This document shows, piece by piece, positions 33,526 through 42,368 of a stretch of DNA of 64,000 nucleotides (position 1 is the first letter of the stretch; each line of letters opens with the position of its first letter). The stretch is from DASZQY01 sp963843565 (lineage in GTDB: Bacteria; Pseudomonadota; Alphaproteobacteria; Rhizobiales; Kaistiaceae). Where the stretch lies: assembly GCA_963843565.1 (NCBI GenBank), contig CAWJKY010000003.1, positions 1,860,001-1,924,000 of the forward strand, in the 5' to 3' direction. The notes under the pieces are model-generated. The model saw only the letters and a program-made list of their open reading frames with translations. It searched no databases and had not been told where the DNA came from. The position numbers and the translations under genes were made by a program.

Positions 33526-35413
33526 CGGGCACCTGCCCGGTTCCGCCGGCGGCAGCGGCCGGCGGGTGCGGATCGCGCAGCGCGCGCAGCGCGTTCAGGA
33601 TCACCGCGACGTCGATGACCTCCTGGAGCAGCGCCCCTTCGACCGGCGGCAGGTAGCCGAACATGGCCACCACCATGGCCGCGACCGACAAGCCGATGCC
33701 GACGTAGACGCTTTGCAGGGCAATGCGGCGGGCACGGCGGGCAACATCTATGACTTCCGCGACGCGATCGAGCCGGTCGACCAGGATCACGGCATCGGCA
33801 GCCTCCGACGAGGGCGCCGCACCGCGCGCGCCCATGGCGACGCCGACATCGGCGGCGGCCAGCGCCGGCGCGTCGTTGACGCCGTCGCCGATCATCATGA
33901 CGGGGCCGCCCTGGCGCTCGGCCACCACGGCGGCAACCTTTTCCTCCGGCGACAGCGCACTCAGGACCGCATCGAGACCGAGCTTCGCGCCGATGGCGTT
34001 GGCGACGCCGGGGCGGTCGCCGGTGGCGAGCACGATGCGCCGGATGCCCTGTCGGCGGAAGCGGGCGAGGAGCTCGGGCACCTCGGGGCGGACCTGATCG
34101 GCGAGGATCAGCGTTCCGGCAAGCCGTCCGTCGACGGCCACGGCAATGACAATGTCGCCTGAGCCGGCCTCGGACTCCATGAGCTGGTCGCTGCCAAACC
34201 GGCCACGGACGAAATCGAGGCCGCCGATCACCACGTCGCGACCGTCGACGCGGCCTTCGATGCCGGAACCGGGCGCCTCGCGCACGTCGGTCGGCGCGGC
34301 AAGCGGCAGGTCGCTCTGGCGGGCGGCCTCGACCAGAGCTTCGGCGAGGATGTGATTGGAGGCCTGATCGAGCGAAGCCGCGAGGCGGAGAATCCGGTCG
34401 GGGGCGAAGCCAGGCACCGGATTGACCGCGACCAGGGCGGCGCGACCGTGGGTCAGCGTACCGGTCTTGTCGATGACGAGGCGGGTGACGCGACTGAAGC
34501 GTTCGAGCACGCCGCCGCCCTTGACGAGCACGCCATGGCGGGCGGCCAGCGACACGCCGGCGATGATCGCCACGGGCACGGCGAGGATCAGCGGACACGG
34601 CGTCGCCACCACCAGCACGGCGAGGGCACGAACCGGATCGCCGCTCATCAGCCAGGCGCCGCCGGCCATGACGACGGTGAGCAGCAGGAACCAGAGGGCG
34701 TAGCGGTCGGCGATCCTGACCATCGGCGCCTTCAGGCGCTGGGCCGCCTCGACAAGGTGAACGATCGCGGCATAAGCGCTGTCGGCGGCACGACGGGTGG
34801 CGACCAGATCGAAGGCAGTGTCGACGTTGACCGAGCCGCTCATCACCGGCTGGCCGGATCCATGGCGAACCGGAAGCGACTCGCCGGTGAGGGTCGCTTC
34901 GTCGAGCAGCGCCGCGGCGCCGGCAACCGTTCCGTCGACGGGGACCACGTCGCCGTTGCGGATCAGCAGCTTGTCGCCGGGCTCGATGGTGTCGGTGGCG
35001 ACTTCCCGGAGACCGTCGGGCCTGTAGACCATGGCAGTCTTCGGCGCCCGGGCGAGCAGAGCGGTCATCTCGCGGCGAGCGCGATTGTCGGCGAAGTTTT
35101 CGAGAAGCTGACCGCCGGCATACATCAGGGCAATGACGTTGCCGGCGAGGGCCTCGCCCAGCGCCAGCGCGCCGCTCATGGACAGGAGGGCGACGATGTC
35201 GAGGCCGACCTCGCCGCGCCGCAAGCTGACCGCGACCTCGACGACCAGCGCCAGCAGCACCGGCACCACGCCAGCCGCCCAGATTCCGTCGGCGACCGTC
35301 TCGGCGCCAAGAACCCACGCGGCGGCGCCGGCGACCAGCGCCACGGCCGGCCACAAGGCGAGCGCCCGGGCGATCAGGCGGGCGCGGCGCGCGGGAGCAT
35401 CCTGGGAACCCAT
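33512..35413 (-). CDS. Heavy-metal P-type ATPase (P1B-like, no HMA domain)
   Basis: A 633-residue metal-translocating ATPase. The phosphatase motif TGES lies at 176-179, the membrane metal-site motif TPCPL at 271-275, phosphorylated Asp315 in DKTGTLT, and the hinge GDGVNDAPAL near 510. It has the usual P1B helices but no N-terminal metal-binding domain. The nucleotide-domain motif, normally His-Pro, reads SNHILAEA, so the proline is replaced. Metal specificity is unclear, since TPCPL is not one of the best-studied variants (CPC, SPC, TPC). The ATG at 35413 (MGSQDAP) is chosen; an upstream TTG-led extension of 27 residues is improbable. Confidence 0.88.
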   Translation of the reverse strand: MGSQDAPARRARLIARALALWPAVALVAGAAAWVLGAETVADGIWAAGVVPVLLALVVEVAVSLRRGEVGLDIVALLSMSGALALGEALAGNVIALMYAGGQLLENFADNRARREMTALLARAPKTAMVYRPDGLREVATDTIEPGDKLLIRNGDVVPVDGTVAGAAALLDEATLTGESLPVRHGSGQPVMSGSVNVDTAFDLVATRRAADSAYAAIVHLVEAAQRLKAPMVRIADRYALWFLLLTVVMAGGAWLMSGDPVRALAVLVVATPCPLILAVPVAIIAGVSLAARHGVLVKGGGVLERFSRVTRLVIDKTGTLTHGRAALVAVNPVPGFAPDRILRLAASLDQASNHILAEALVEAARQSDLPLAAPTDVREAPGSGIEGRVDGRDVVIGGLDFVRGRFGSDQLMESEAGSGDIVIAVAVDGRLAGTLILADQVRPEVPELLARFRRQGIRRIVLATGDRPGVANAIGAKLGLDAVLSALSPEEKVAAVVAERQGGPVMMIGDGVNDAPALAAADVGVAMGARGAAPSSEAADAVILVDRLDRVAEVIDVARRARRIALQSVYVGIGLSVAAMVVAMFGYLPPVEGALLQEVIDVAVILNALRALRDPHPPAAAAGGTGQVPATAS

Positions 35414-35532
35414 GCCATCCAATCTCAAGGGCGCAGAGGCGCCGCCATGATGTATCGCAACAGGGCGGCGGCGGGACGCTTTGCCAAGACACAACCTGAC
35501 CGCGCCGGATGGCCGCCTTGCGGGCCGACGCC

Positions 35533-36252
35533 TCAGGCGCGTTCGGGCGCCATCTGCATGCGCAGGCGCTTGATCCCGCGGCGCAGGTGGCGCCCCATGA
35601 GGCGGCGGGACGCGGCGACGTCGCGGGCGGCAACCGCGCGCTCGATGGCGCGGTGATCGCGCAGCAGCAGGTCGAGATAGCGGCGCAGCTCGACGGGATC
35701 GGCCGGCGCATGGAGCGAGCGGCGCGGGATCAACATGCGGCCCAGGAACTCGAGGAACGACGAGAAATAGGGGTTGGCCGTGGCGCGACCGATGGCGACG
35801 TGGAACTCGAAATCCGTGTCGAGCGCTTCATCGCCGGTGGCGATTGCCGCGGCGAAGGCCTCGTTGGCGCGCGCCATCGCCGCCACATCGTCGGCGGTGC
35901 GCCGCGTGGCGGCAAGGCCGGCCGCCTCGACTTCGATGCACTTCCTGAGCTCCATCACATTCAGAATCTGGTCGACGGAGGCCAGACCGTCGGGGGAGAT
36001 GCGAAACGGCCGATGCTGGCTCCCGGCAACGTAGGCGCCGGAGCCGCGTCGCGTCTCAACCAACCCCTCGGCACGCAGCGCGGCGATGGCCTCGCGCACC
36101 ACCGTGCGGCTCACGCCGTAGGCGCCCATGAGGGCGCGCTCGGTGGGCAGACGCTCCCGTGGCTTCAATTTGCCGCCGACGATGTCGCGCGTCAGCTGGC
36201 CGATCAGGACACCGGTGCGGCGGCGTGCGGCGGGAATCTGTTCGAGGTGCAT
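35533..36252 (-). CDS. GntR-family regulator, FadR/FCD subgroup
   Basis: A 239-residue regulator. The N-terminal winged helix is RERLPTERALMGAYGVSRTVVREAIAALRAEGLVETRRGSGAYV (about 30-74). The C-terminal FCD ligand domain contains metal-site-type residues in FEFHVAIGRAT and a later DHRAIERAVAARD. It is the last gene of the TRAP operon, 12 bases after the large permease gene. It likely represses the operon until the transported acid or its catabolite binds. Twin TTGT-N3-ACAA palindromes before the first gene (39291-39316) are the expected targets of such a protein. Confidence 0.9.
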   Translation of the reverse strand: MHLEQIPAARRRTGVLIGQLTRDIVGGKLKPRERLPTERALMGAYGVSRTVVREAIAALRAEGLVETRRGSGAYVAGSQHRPFRISPDGLASVDQILNVMELRKCIEVEAAGLAATRRTADDVAAMARANEAFAAAIATGDEALDTDFEFHVAIGRATANPYFSSFLEFLGRMLIPRRSLHAPADPVELRRYLDLLLRDHRAIERAVAARDVAASRRLMGRHLRRGIKRLRMQMAPERA

Positions 36253-36264
36253 GGTTCACGCGGG

Positions 36265-37566
36265 CTACATGCCGGGATACTTCAGACTGGGTATCCACAT
36301 GGCGAAGAAGGGGAAATAGGTCACCAGCATGAGGACGACCAGCATCGCCAGCCAGAACGGCCACAGGTGCCGGGTGGCCTTCTCGATGGGTATCTTGCCG
36401 ATGGCGCAGCCGACGAAGAGCACGGTGCCGACTGGCGGCGTGACCAGCCCGATCGACAGGTTGAGCATCATGATGATGCCGAAATGCACCGGGCTGACGC
36501 CGATCGCCTGAACCACGGGCAGCATGATCGGCGTGCAGATGAGAAGCAGCGGCGCCATGTCCATGAAGGTGCCGAGGATCAACAGCAACACGTTGATCAT
36601 CGCCAGTACGGCGTACTTGTTGGTCGAGATGCCGAGCAGAAGGTTGGTCGCCTTCGCCGGTATCTGCATCAGCGTCATCATGTAGCCGAAGGCACCGGCG
36701 AAACCGATGACGATCATGACCATGGCGACGGTCTTAATGACGCCGACCATGACGCGCGGCAGATCGCGCCACTTGAGATCGCGGTAGAGGAACATGGTGA
36801 CCAGGAACGCCCAGACGGCGGCGACCGCGGCCAACTCGGTCGGCGTGAAGACGCCGCCCAGGATGCCGCCGACGATGATCACCACGGTCATGAGACCGGC
36901 GAGCGCCTCCCAGGTGATCTTCAGCGCCTCGCGCAGGGGCACGAAATTGCCGCGGGCATAGCCACGCCGGGTGGCGACGATGTACGACAGCACCATCAGC
37001 GACAGGCCGACCATGATGCCGGGAATGACGCCGGCCAGGAACAGCTGCGCCACCGAAACGACGCCGCCGGCGGCGTAGGAATAGATGATGGCGTTGTGGC
37101 TCGGCGGGATGATGATGCCCTGGGTGGAGCCGGAGATGGTCAGGTTGACGGCGAAGTGGTCGTCGTAGCCCTGCTTCTTCATCATCGGGATCATGATCGA
37201 GCCGATGGACGAGGTATCGGCGACGGCCGAACCGGAGACGCCGCCGAAGAACATCGAGGCGAGCACGTTGACCATGGCGAGGCCGCCACGCATGAAACCG
37301 ACGAAGATATTGGCGAAGGCGACGAGGCGGCGCGCCATGCCGCCCTCCGACATCAGCGCGCCGGCGAGCACGAAGAACGGGATGGCGAGCAGCGCGAAAT
37401 CATCGACGCTGTCGGAGACCTTGAGGAGCACCGCGGCGAGCGGCAGGTGCGCGTAGAGCGCGCCCGCCAGGGCAGCGAGACCCAGCGCGAAGGCGACTGG
37501 CGTGCCGATAATCAGAAGAAGGAAGAAGCTGCCGAGAAGAACCAGCGGCGCAAACGCTCCACCCAT
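36265..37566 (-). CDS. TRAP transporter large permease (DctM family)
   Basis: A 433-residue inner-membrane protein with about twelve hydrophobic segments. It includes AIPFFVLAGALMSEGGMARRL, GGVSGSAVADTSSIGSIMIP and PVGTVLFVGCAIGKI, all typical of the DctM ion-coupled carrier subunit. It works with DctQ (gene 22 bases upstream in the transcript) and DctP to import an organic acid with sodium ions. The ATG at 37566 gives the normal family length. Confidence 0.94.
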   Translation of the reverse strand: MGGAFAPLVLLGSFFLLLIIGTPVAFALGLAALAGALYAHLPLAAVLLKVSDSVDDFALLAIPFFVLAGALMSEGGMARRLVAFANIFVGFMRGGLAMVNVLASMFFGGVSGSAVADTSSIGSIMIPMMKKQGYDDHFAVNLTISGSTQGIIIPPSHNAIIYSYAAGGVVSVAQLFLAGVIPGIMVGLSLMVLSYIVATRRGYARGNFVPLREALKITWEALAGLMTVVIIVGGILGGVFTPTELAAVAAVWAFLVTMFLYRDLKWRDLPRVMVGVIKTVAMVMIVIGFAGAFGYMMTLMQIPAKATNLLLGISTNKYAVLAMINVLLLILGTFMDMAPLLLICTPIMLPVVQAIGVSPVHFGIIMMLNLSIGLVTPPVGTVLFVGCAIGKIPIEKATRHLWPFWLAMLVVLMLVTYFPFFAMWIPSLKYPGM

Positions 37567-37588
37567 CGATGTTTCCCCCGCCCCTTCG

Positions 37589-38164
37589 CTAGTAGCCGAG
37601 TTTGCGCGCTTCTTCGTCGGCGTGCTCCATTGCGCGCCGCACTTCCTCGTCGGCGTCGGCCGCCATGGGGTCCGGATAGAAGAACGCTTCGATGATGAAC
37701 AACAGGAATATGAAGCCGCCGCCGGGGATCGCCGAATAGACCGCGCCGACGCGGATGTAGGTGAATTCCGGATAGGCCTGGAACCAGGTCGTCCTGACCA
37801 GATCGGCGCCGTAGTACATCATCGCCACCGCAAGCGCCGCGAGCAGCAGCTTGACGACGATCTCGACAGCATGGCGGGGACCGTCGGGCAGGGTATTGGC
37901 GAAGAACTGGATGCGCAGGTGCGCGTTGGCGCGGTAGCACGCCGCGGCGCCGTAGAGCGTGAGCTGCACGGCGAAGAAGATCGACATGGGCTCGGCGAAC
38001 GCGGCGCCCATGTAGAAAATGTAGCGCATGATCACGCCAACGAAGATCAGGATGGTCATCGAGACGATCGACAGGATCGCGATGGTCATGCACAGGACGT
38101 AGAGCACGTCCATGACGCGCACGTAGGCCGGGCGCACGGTTGCGATGCCTTCGGAAGCGGGCAT
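37589..38164 (-). CDS. TRAP transporter small permease (DctQ family)
   Basis: A 191-residue membrane protein with four hydrophobic segments and the DctQ pattern VIMRYIFYMGAAFAEPMSIFF followed by a polar ANAHLRIQFF. A charged C-terminal tail (DADEEVRRAMEHADEEARK) lies in the cytoplasm. The ATG at 38164 has GGGGGGA five bases upstream, whereas the open frame extending further out has no such support. It stands between the binding-protein gene and dctM. Confidence 0.9.
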   Translation of the reverse strand: MPASEGIATVRPAYVRVMDVLYVLCMTIAILSIVSMTILIFVGVIMRYIFYMGAAFAEPMSIFFAVQLTLYGAAACYRANAHLRIQFFANTLPDGPRHAVEIVVKLLLAALAVAMMYYGADLVRTTWFQAYPEFTYIRVGAVYSAIPGGGFIFLLFIIEAFFYPDPMAADADEEVRRAMEHADEEARKLGY

Positions 38165-38181
38165 GAAATCCCCCCGATCAG

Positions 38182-38216
38182 CCGGGGCGGACAGGGCGCA
38201 TGCCCTGCCCGCCCGG
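38182..38216 (-). terminator. GC-rich stem-loop between dctP and dctQ
   Basis: A long stem with one mismatch and one bulge (arms about 38182-38197 and 38202-38216, loop GCAT) lies between the binding protein and permease genes. Such hairpins often protect the upstream mRNA or reduce downstream expression, so that the binding protein is made in excess. There is no T-run. Confidence 0.5.
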
Positions 38217-38240
38217 GCGGATTCTTGAGCGAAACGACCG

Positions 38241-39224
38241 CTACTGGACCGAGGCGATCGCCTTGAGGAGATCGGCGTACTTGGCGCCGTACTTGTCGCG
38301 GACGCCCTGGGTCGCCTCGATGAACGGCGTCTTGTCGACATCCTTGAGGACGTGAACGCCGGCCTTCTCGAGATCGGCGAGGGCCGCCGTCTCCTTAGCC
38401 GCCCACAGCTCACGCTCCTTGATGACGCACAGAGCCGCGGCCTTGCGGATCAGGATCTGGTCGGTCGGCGACAGGGTGTCCCACACCTTCTTCGAGAAGA
38501 CGAAGATCTCGGGCACCATCAGGTGCTCGTCGAGGGTGTAGTAGCCGGCCACCTCGTAGTGCTTGCCTTCGTCGTAGGACGGCGGGTTGTTCTCGGCACC
38601 ATCGACGACGCCGGTCTGCAGCGACGTGTAGAGCTCATTGTAAGCGATCTGGACGCCGTTGCCGCCCATGGCGTTGACCATGTCAACGAACATCGGGTTC
38701 TGCATGACGCGGATCTTCATGCCCGCGAGGTCGCCGGGCTTCGTGATCTGCTTGTCCTTCACGTAGAAGGAGCGCGAACCGGCGTCCATGTAGCCCAGGC
38801 CGATGAGGCCGGCGGGCTCGAGCTTGAGAAGCAGGCCGGTGCCGATCTCACCATCGACGACGGCGTGCTGCTGCGCGAGGCTCTTGAAGACGTACGGCAG
38901 ATTGAAGACGTTGAAGTCGTCGACGATCGGGCCGACGACGCCGACGGACACGCGGGTCATCTCGAGCGCGCCGAGCTGAACCTGCTCGAGGGCTTCCTTC
39001 TCGCCGCCGAGCTGCATGTTCGGGAACAGGTTTACGGTGATGCGGCCGTTGGTCCACTGGGACAACAGGTCGCCCATGTACCGGATGGCTTCGGTGGTCG
39101 GGTAGCCCTCGCCGTGAACGTCGCTGGTCTTGATCTCAAGGCTCAAGGCCGGTGCGGTCCAAGCGAATGTCGCCAGAGCAAGCGCGCCCAGCGACGATGC
39201 GAGTCGGAATGACGTTGATTTCAC
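38241..39224 (-). CDS. TRAP transporter substrate-binding protein (DctP family)
   Basis: A 327-residue periplasmic binding protein with a signal peptide starting MKSTSFRLASSLGALALATFAW. The DctP ligand-binding Arg lies in LAGMKIRVMQNP. ELYTSLQTGVVDGAENNPPSYDEGKHYEVAGYYTLDEH resembles the uronate-type DctP group, broken here into its core GAENNPPSY. The GTG at 39224 is chosen because GGAGGAG lies close upstream and the signal peptide begins there. It is the first gene of the operon. A sugar acid is a fair guess for the ligand, but not proven. Confidence 0.92.
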   Translation of the reverse strand: MKSTSFRLASSLGALALATFAWTAPALSLEIKTSDVHGEGYPTTEAIRYMGDLLSQWTNGRITVNLFPNMQLGGEKEALEQVQLGALEMTRVSVGVVGPIVDDFNVFNLPYVFKSLAQQHAVVDGEIGTGLLLKLEPAGLIGLGYMDAGSRSFYVKDKQITKPGDLAGMKIRVMQNPMFVDMVNAMGGNGVQIAYNELYTSLQTGVVDGAENNPPSYDEGKHYEVAGYYTLDEHLMVPEIFVFSKKVWDTLSPTDQILIRKAAALCVIKERELWAAKETAALADLEKAGVHVLKDVDKTPFIEATQGVRDKYGAKYADLLKAIASVQ

Positions 39225-39290
39225 GGTCTCTCCTCCATCACGTTTTTCTGGTTGCACCGACCGGGTTCATCCCGGCTCTTGGTTCGTAGA

Positions 39291-39316
39291 GTTGTCGTAC
39301 AACTTTTGTTGGACAA
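39291..39316. promoter_or_regulatory. Twin GntR/FadR-type operators upstream of the TRAP operon
   Basis: GTTGTCGTACAAC (39291-39303) and TTGTTGGACAA (39306-39316) are two palindromes of the form TTGT-N3-ACAA, fifteen bases apart, in the region before dctP. FadR-subgroup GntR repressors bind such sites. The operon's own regulator gene (35533-36252) is the natural binder. The spacing of about one and a half helix turns suggests binding of two dimers. Confidence 0.75.
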
Positions 39317-39424
39317 TAGCACAGCTGTGCATGGCGACAACGGCAAATCGCCGCTCGTCCCGGGCATTTCCTCAGAGCACTTGAGGCGTCGTTTCCCGGC
39401 GCGACGCCGGACCGTCGCGGCGCC

Positions 39425-39853
39425 CTATTCGCGCACCACCAGCACGGAGCATTTGGCGTGGCGCACGACATGGCCGGCGTTGGGGCCGAGCAGATAGTCC
39501 CTGAGCGCCGGGCGATGCGAGGCCATGACGATCAGGTCGGCGCCGATCTCTTCGCCGAGCGCGATGATCTCGTGATAGATCGTGCCGGACCTGACCATGA
39601 CCTTGGTCGGCACGTCGGCGGGCACGTGCGCGACACGGAACGCCTCCAGATCAGCCTCGGCTCCCGCGGCCGCCTTGTCGACGAAATCGGCGGGGAAGTA
39701 GGCCTCCACCATGGCCTCGCCGAAATCCGGAACGATGGTCACCAGAGTCAGGGTTCCGCCGTCGTCGCGGGCGTGGAACAGGGCGGCAGGCAAGGCCTTC
39801 CGCCACGAACTCTCCTCGCCGAGGTCGACAGGCATAAGGATGGTCTTGAACAT
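39425..39853 (-). CDS. Universal stress protein (single Usp domain)
   Basis: A 142-residue Usp protein beginning MFKTILMPVDLGEESSWRKA. It carries the C-terminal nucleotide-loop motif VMASHRPALRDYLLGPNAGHVVRHAKCSVLVV, whose core is GPNAGHVVRHA. The ATG at 39853 shares a base with the stop of the TRAP fused permease gene (TGATG), so the two are coupled. Usp proteins of this type are known to bind and regulate TRAP transporters in other bacteria (TeaD with TeaABC), so a regulatory role on the adjacent transporter is likely. Identifying that role here is inference from the neighbours. Confidence 0.92.
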   Translation of the reverse strand: MFKTILMPVDLGEESSWRKALPAALFHARDDGGTLTLVTIVPDFGEAMVEAYFPADFVDKAAAGAEADLEAFRVAHVPADVPTKVMVRSGTIYHEIIALGEEIGADLIVMASHRPALRDYLLGPNAGHVVRHAKCSVLVVRE

Positions 39854-42291
39854 CACGCCACGCCGGCTGCAACGCCGACCTCCCCAGAGCCGGCCTTGCG
39901 GGACCGGCGCCATTGCGAAAACACGACCAGCCCGAGCAAGGCAAGGCCAAACGGATAAACCAGTTCGTTGGGCGGCAGACCGGTTCGCTCGACATCGACG
40001 CCGGTGACAACGTCACCGAAGGCGATGCCCGCCGAATCGGCCGCCCCGCCGAAGGCAACGGCGCGCACGATCCAGCGGCCGCGATCCTCGCCGATCGTCA
40101 GGCCGAACGGGCCCTGTAACTGCCCTGCCTTGGGCTCCGGAGTCTTGAGCGCGAACAGCTTGAAGCGATCGCCGTAGTCAGTCTGCCGGGTGACGTGAAA
40201 GCGCACGATCTGACCGGGTTCGGGCGAAACCGTGCCGTCCGCGAAGCTCTGCGGTTCGATCGTCGCGAAGGGCGGATAGAGCTGGTCCATGAACAGGCCG
40301 GGGCGAAACAGCATGAAGATCACCACCACCAGCGCCAGACTCTCCCACAGCTTGTTCTTCACAAACATCCAGTTCTGGGTCAGCGAGGCAAACGACAGGA
40401 TCGCCAGCAGCGAGACGACGAAGATAAGGATTCCGTGCCAGACGTTGTCGACGCCGATCAGGAGAAGAGTCGGATTGAAGATGAACACCACCGGCAGGAT
40501 GGCGGTGCGGATGTCATAGAGGAACGCCTGCACGCCGGTCTTGAGAGGCGAGGCGCCCGAGATCGCCGAGGCCGCGAAGGCGGCCAGGCACACCGGTGGC
40601 GTCGAATCGGCGAGCAGGCCGAAGAAGAAGACATAGAGATGCACGGCGATCAGCGGGATGACGAGGCCGGCGGCGCTGCCGAGCTCGACCACGACGCCGG
40701 CCATCAGGGAGGCGACGACCAGATAGTTGGCGGTGGTCGGAAGGCCCATGCCGAGAATGATGCAGAGCACCGCGGTGAGGCCCAGCAGGATGAACACGTT
40801 GCCGGCGGCGAGCGCCTCCATGACGCCGATCAGCGCGTTGGAGAGGCCGGTCGAGGAAACCGCGCCGACGATGATGCCGGCAGCAGCAACGGCAACGGCG
40901 ATGCCGATCATCGAGCGCGCGCCGGCGATCATGCCGGCGATGCTGTCCTCGACGCCCTGCCAAAGCGCCCGCAGCACGTTGCGGCCGCCGGCGCGCACCT
41001 CGTTCACCAGCGGGCGCACCAGCACGATCGCGAACAGCGACAGGATCGAATAGAAGACCGACGCCTGCGGGCTCCAGCGCCTGACGATCAAGAGATAGAC
41101 GAGGATCGCCAGGGGAATGAGATAAAGGACGCCGCCCCGCAGGGTCTTCATGAGCGGCGGGATGTCGACGGCCGGCAGCCCGCGCAGACCGAGCTTCAGC
41201 GCCTCCAGATGCGAGATGTAGAGCAGCGCGATGTAGGCGATCGCAGCGGGGATGAAGGCGGCCTTGACCACATCGAAATAGGTGACGCCGATGAACTCGG
41301 CGATGATGAAGGCGGCGGCTCCCATGATCGGCGGCATCAACTGGCCGTTGGTCGAGGCGGCGACCTCGATGGCGCCGGCTTTCACCGCCGGCATGCCGGT
41401 TTTCTTCATCACCGGAATCGTGAAGGTGCCGGTGGTGACCACGTTGGCGATCGAGGAGCCGGAGATCATGCCGGTCAGGCCCGAGGCGAGAATCGCGGCC
41501 TTGGCCGGCCCGCCGCGCATGCGCCCGACCAGCGCGAAGGCCAGATCGAGGAAGAACTGGCCGGCGCCGGCCTTCTCGAGCAACGCGCCGAAAAACACGA
41601 ACAGGAAGACGAAACTGGTCGAGACGCTGAGCGGAATGCCGAAGATCGCCTCGCCGCCCAGCCACTGGTAGCCGATCAGGCGCTCCAGCGAGACGCCCTT
41701 GTGCGAGATGATCATCGGCATCTGCTGGCCGAAGATCGAGTAGAGCAGGAAGACCGTGCACACGATCACCAGCGGAATGCCGATTGCGCGCCGGGTCGCT
41801 TCGAGCAGCAGGAGCATGCCGACGCCGCCGATGATGGCCTCGACGGGAATCGTCAGGCCTCCGACTTGCCAGTCGAGCAGCACGCCCTGCCGGAACACGA
41901 GACCGTCCCAGCCGAAATAGAGATACGAGGCGCAAGCCGCGGCGAGCACCGCGAAGCCGACGTCGTACCAAGGGATTTGCCGGTGGCGATGGTGGCGGCG
42001 GATCGGAAAGATGAGAAAGGCGAGCGCCAGACCGAAGGACAGATGGATCGCCCGGGCCGGCACATCGGTGATCATCCCCTGCGGGAAGACCCGCGCCAGC
42101 ATGAAGGGCAGCGGCGAGGCGATCCATATCTGGAACAGCGTCCAGCAAACGCACAGCACACCGATGACCACGTTGAGCCTGGGCCCCACGATCCGGTGGG
42201 CCTCGATCCGCTCCATGGCTTCGGCGGCGGCGTCGGCCAGATCGGTCGAGCCTGGGGCGGCCTCAGGCCGGGTTGCGGTCTGATCGGTCAT
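39853..42291 (-). CDS. TRAP transporter fused permease (DctQM, 4TM/12TM type)
   Basis: An 812-residue membrane protein joining small- and large-permease parts in one chain, the usual form for TAXI-type TRAP systems. There are about seventeen hydrophobic segments. GLTGMISGSSIANVVTTGTFTIP and ILGMGLPTTANYLVVASLM are family signatures. The C-terminal part after about 640, with a PDZ-like region FGGAADSAGIAFGDVVTGV, is the DUF3394 extension. It partners with the TAXI binding protein encoded 77 bases upstream. The length is usual for the extended subgroup. Confidence 0.93.
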   Translation of the reverse strand: MTDQTATRPEAAPGSTDLADAAAEAMERIEAHRIVGPRLNVVIGVLCVCWTLFQIWIASPLPFMLARVFPQGMITDVPARAIHLSFGLALAFLIFPIRRHHRHRQIPWYDVGFAVLAAACASYLYFGWDGLVFRQGVLLDWQVGGLTIPVEAIIGGVGMLLLLEATRRAIGIPLVIVCTVFLLYSIFGQQMPMIISHKGVSLERLIGYQWLGGEAIFGIPLSVSTSFVFLFVFFGALLEKAGAGQFFLDLAFALVGRMRGGPAKAAILASGLTGMISGSSIANVVTTGTFTIPVMKKTGMPAVKAGAIEVAASTNGQLMPPIMGAAAFIIAEFIGVTYFDVVKAAFIPAAIAYIALLYISHLEALKLGLRGLPAVDIPPLMKTLRGGVLYLIPLAILVYLLIVRRWSPQASVFYSILSLFAIVLVRPLVNEVRAGGRNVLRALWQGVEDSIAGMIAGARSMIGIAVAVAAAGIIVGAVSSTGLSNALIGVMEALAAGNVFILLGLTAVLCIILGMGLPTTANYLVVASLMAGVVVELGSAAGLVIPLIAVHLYVFFFGLLADSTPPVCLAAFAASAISGASPLKTGVQAFLYDIRTAILPVVFIFNPTLLLIGVDNVWHGILIFVVSLLAILSFASLTQNWMFVKNKLWESLALVVVIFMLFRPGLFMDQLYPPFATIEPQSFADGTVSPEPGQIVRFHVTRQTDYGDRFKLFALKTPEPKAGQLQGPFGLTIGEDRGRWIVRAVAFGGAADSAGIAFGDVVTGVDVERTGLPPNELVYPFGLALLGLVVFSQWRRSRKAGSGEVGVAAGVA

Positions 42292-42368
42292 GCGGTGGGT
42301 TCGCCGTAATCAACTTCGGAGAGGGGCCGGCGCCCACCCGGGGCGCCGGCCGTCGTTCGTGCATGGGC

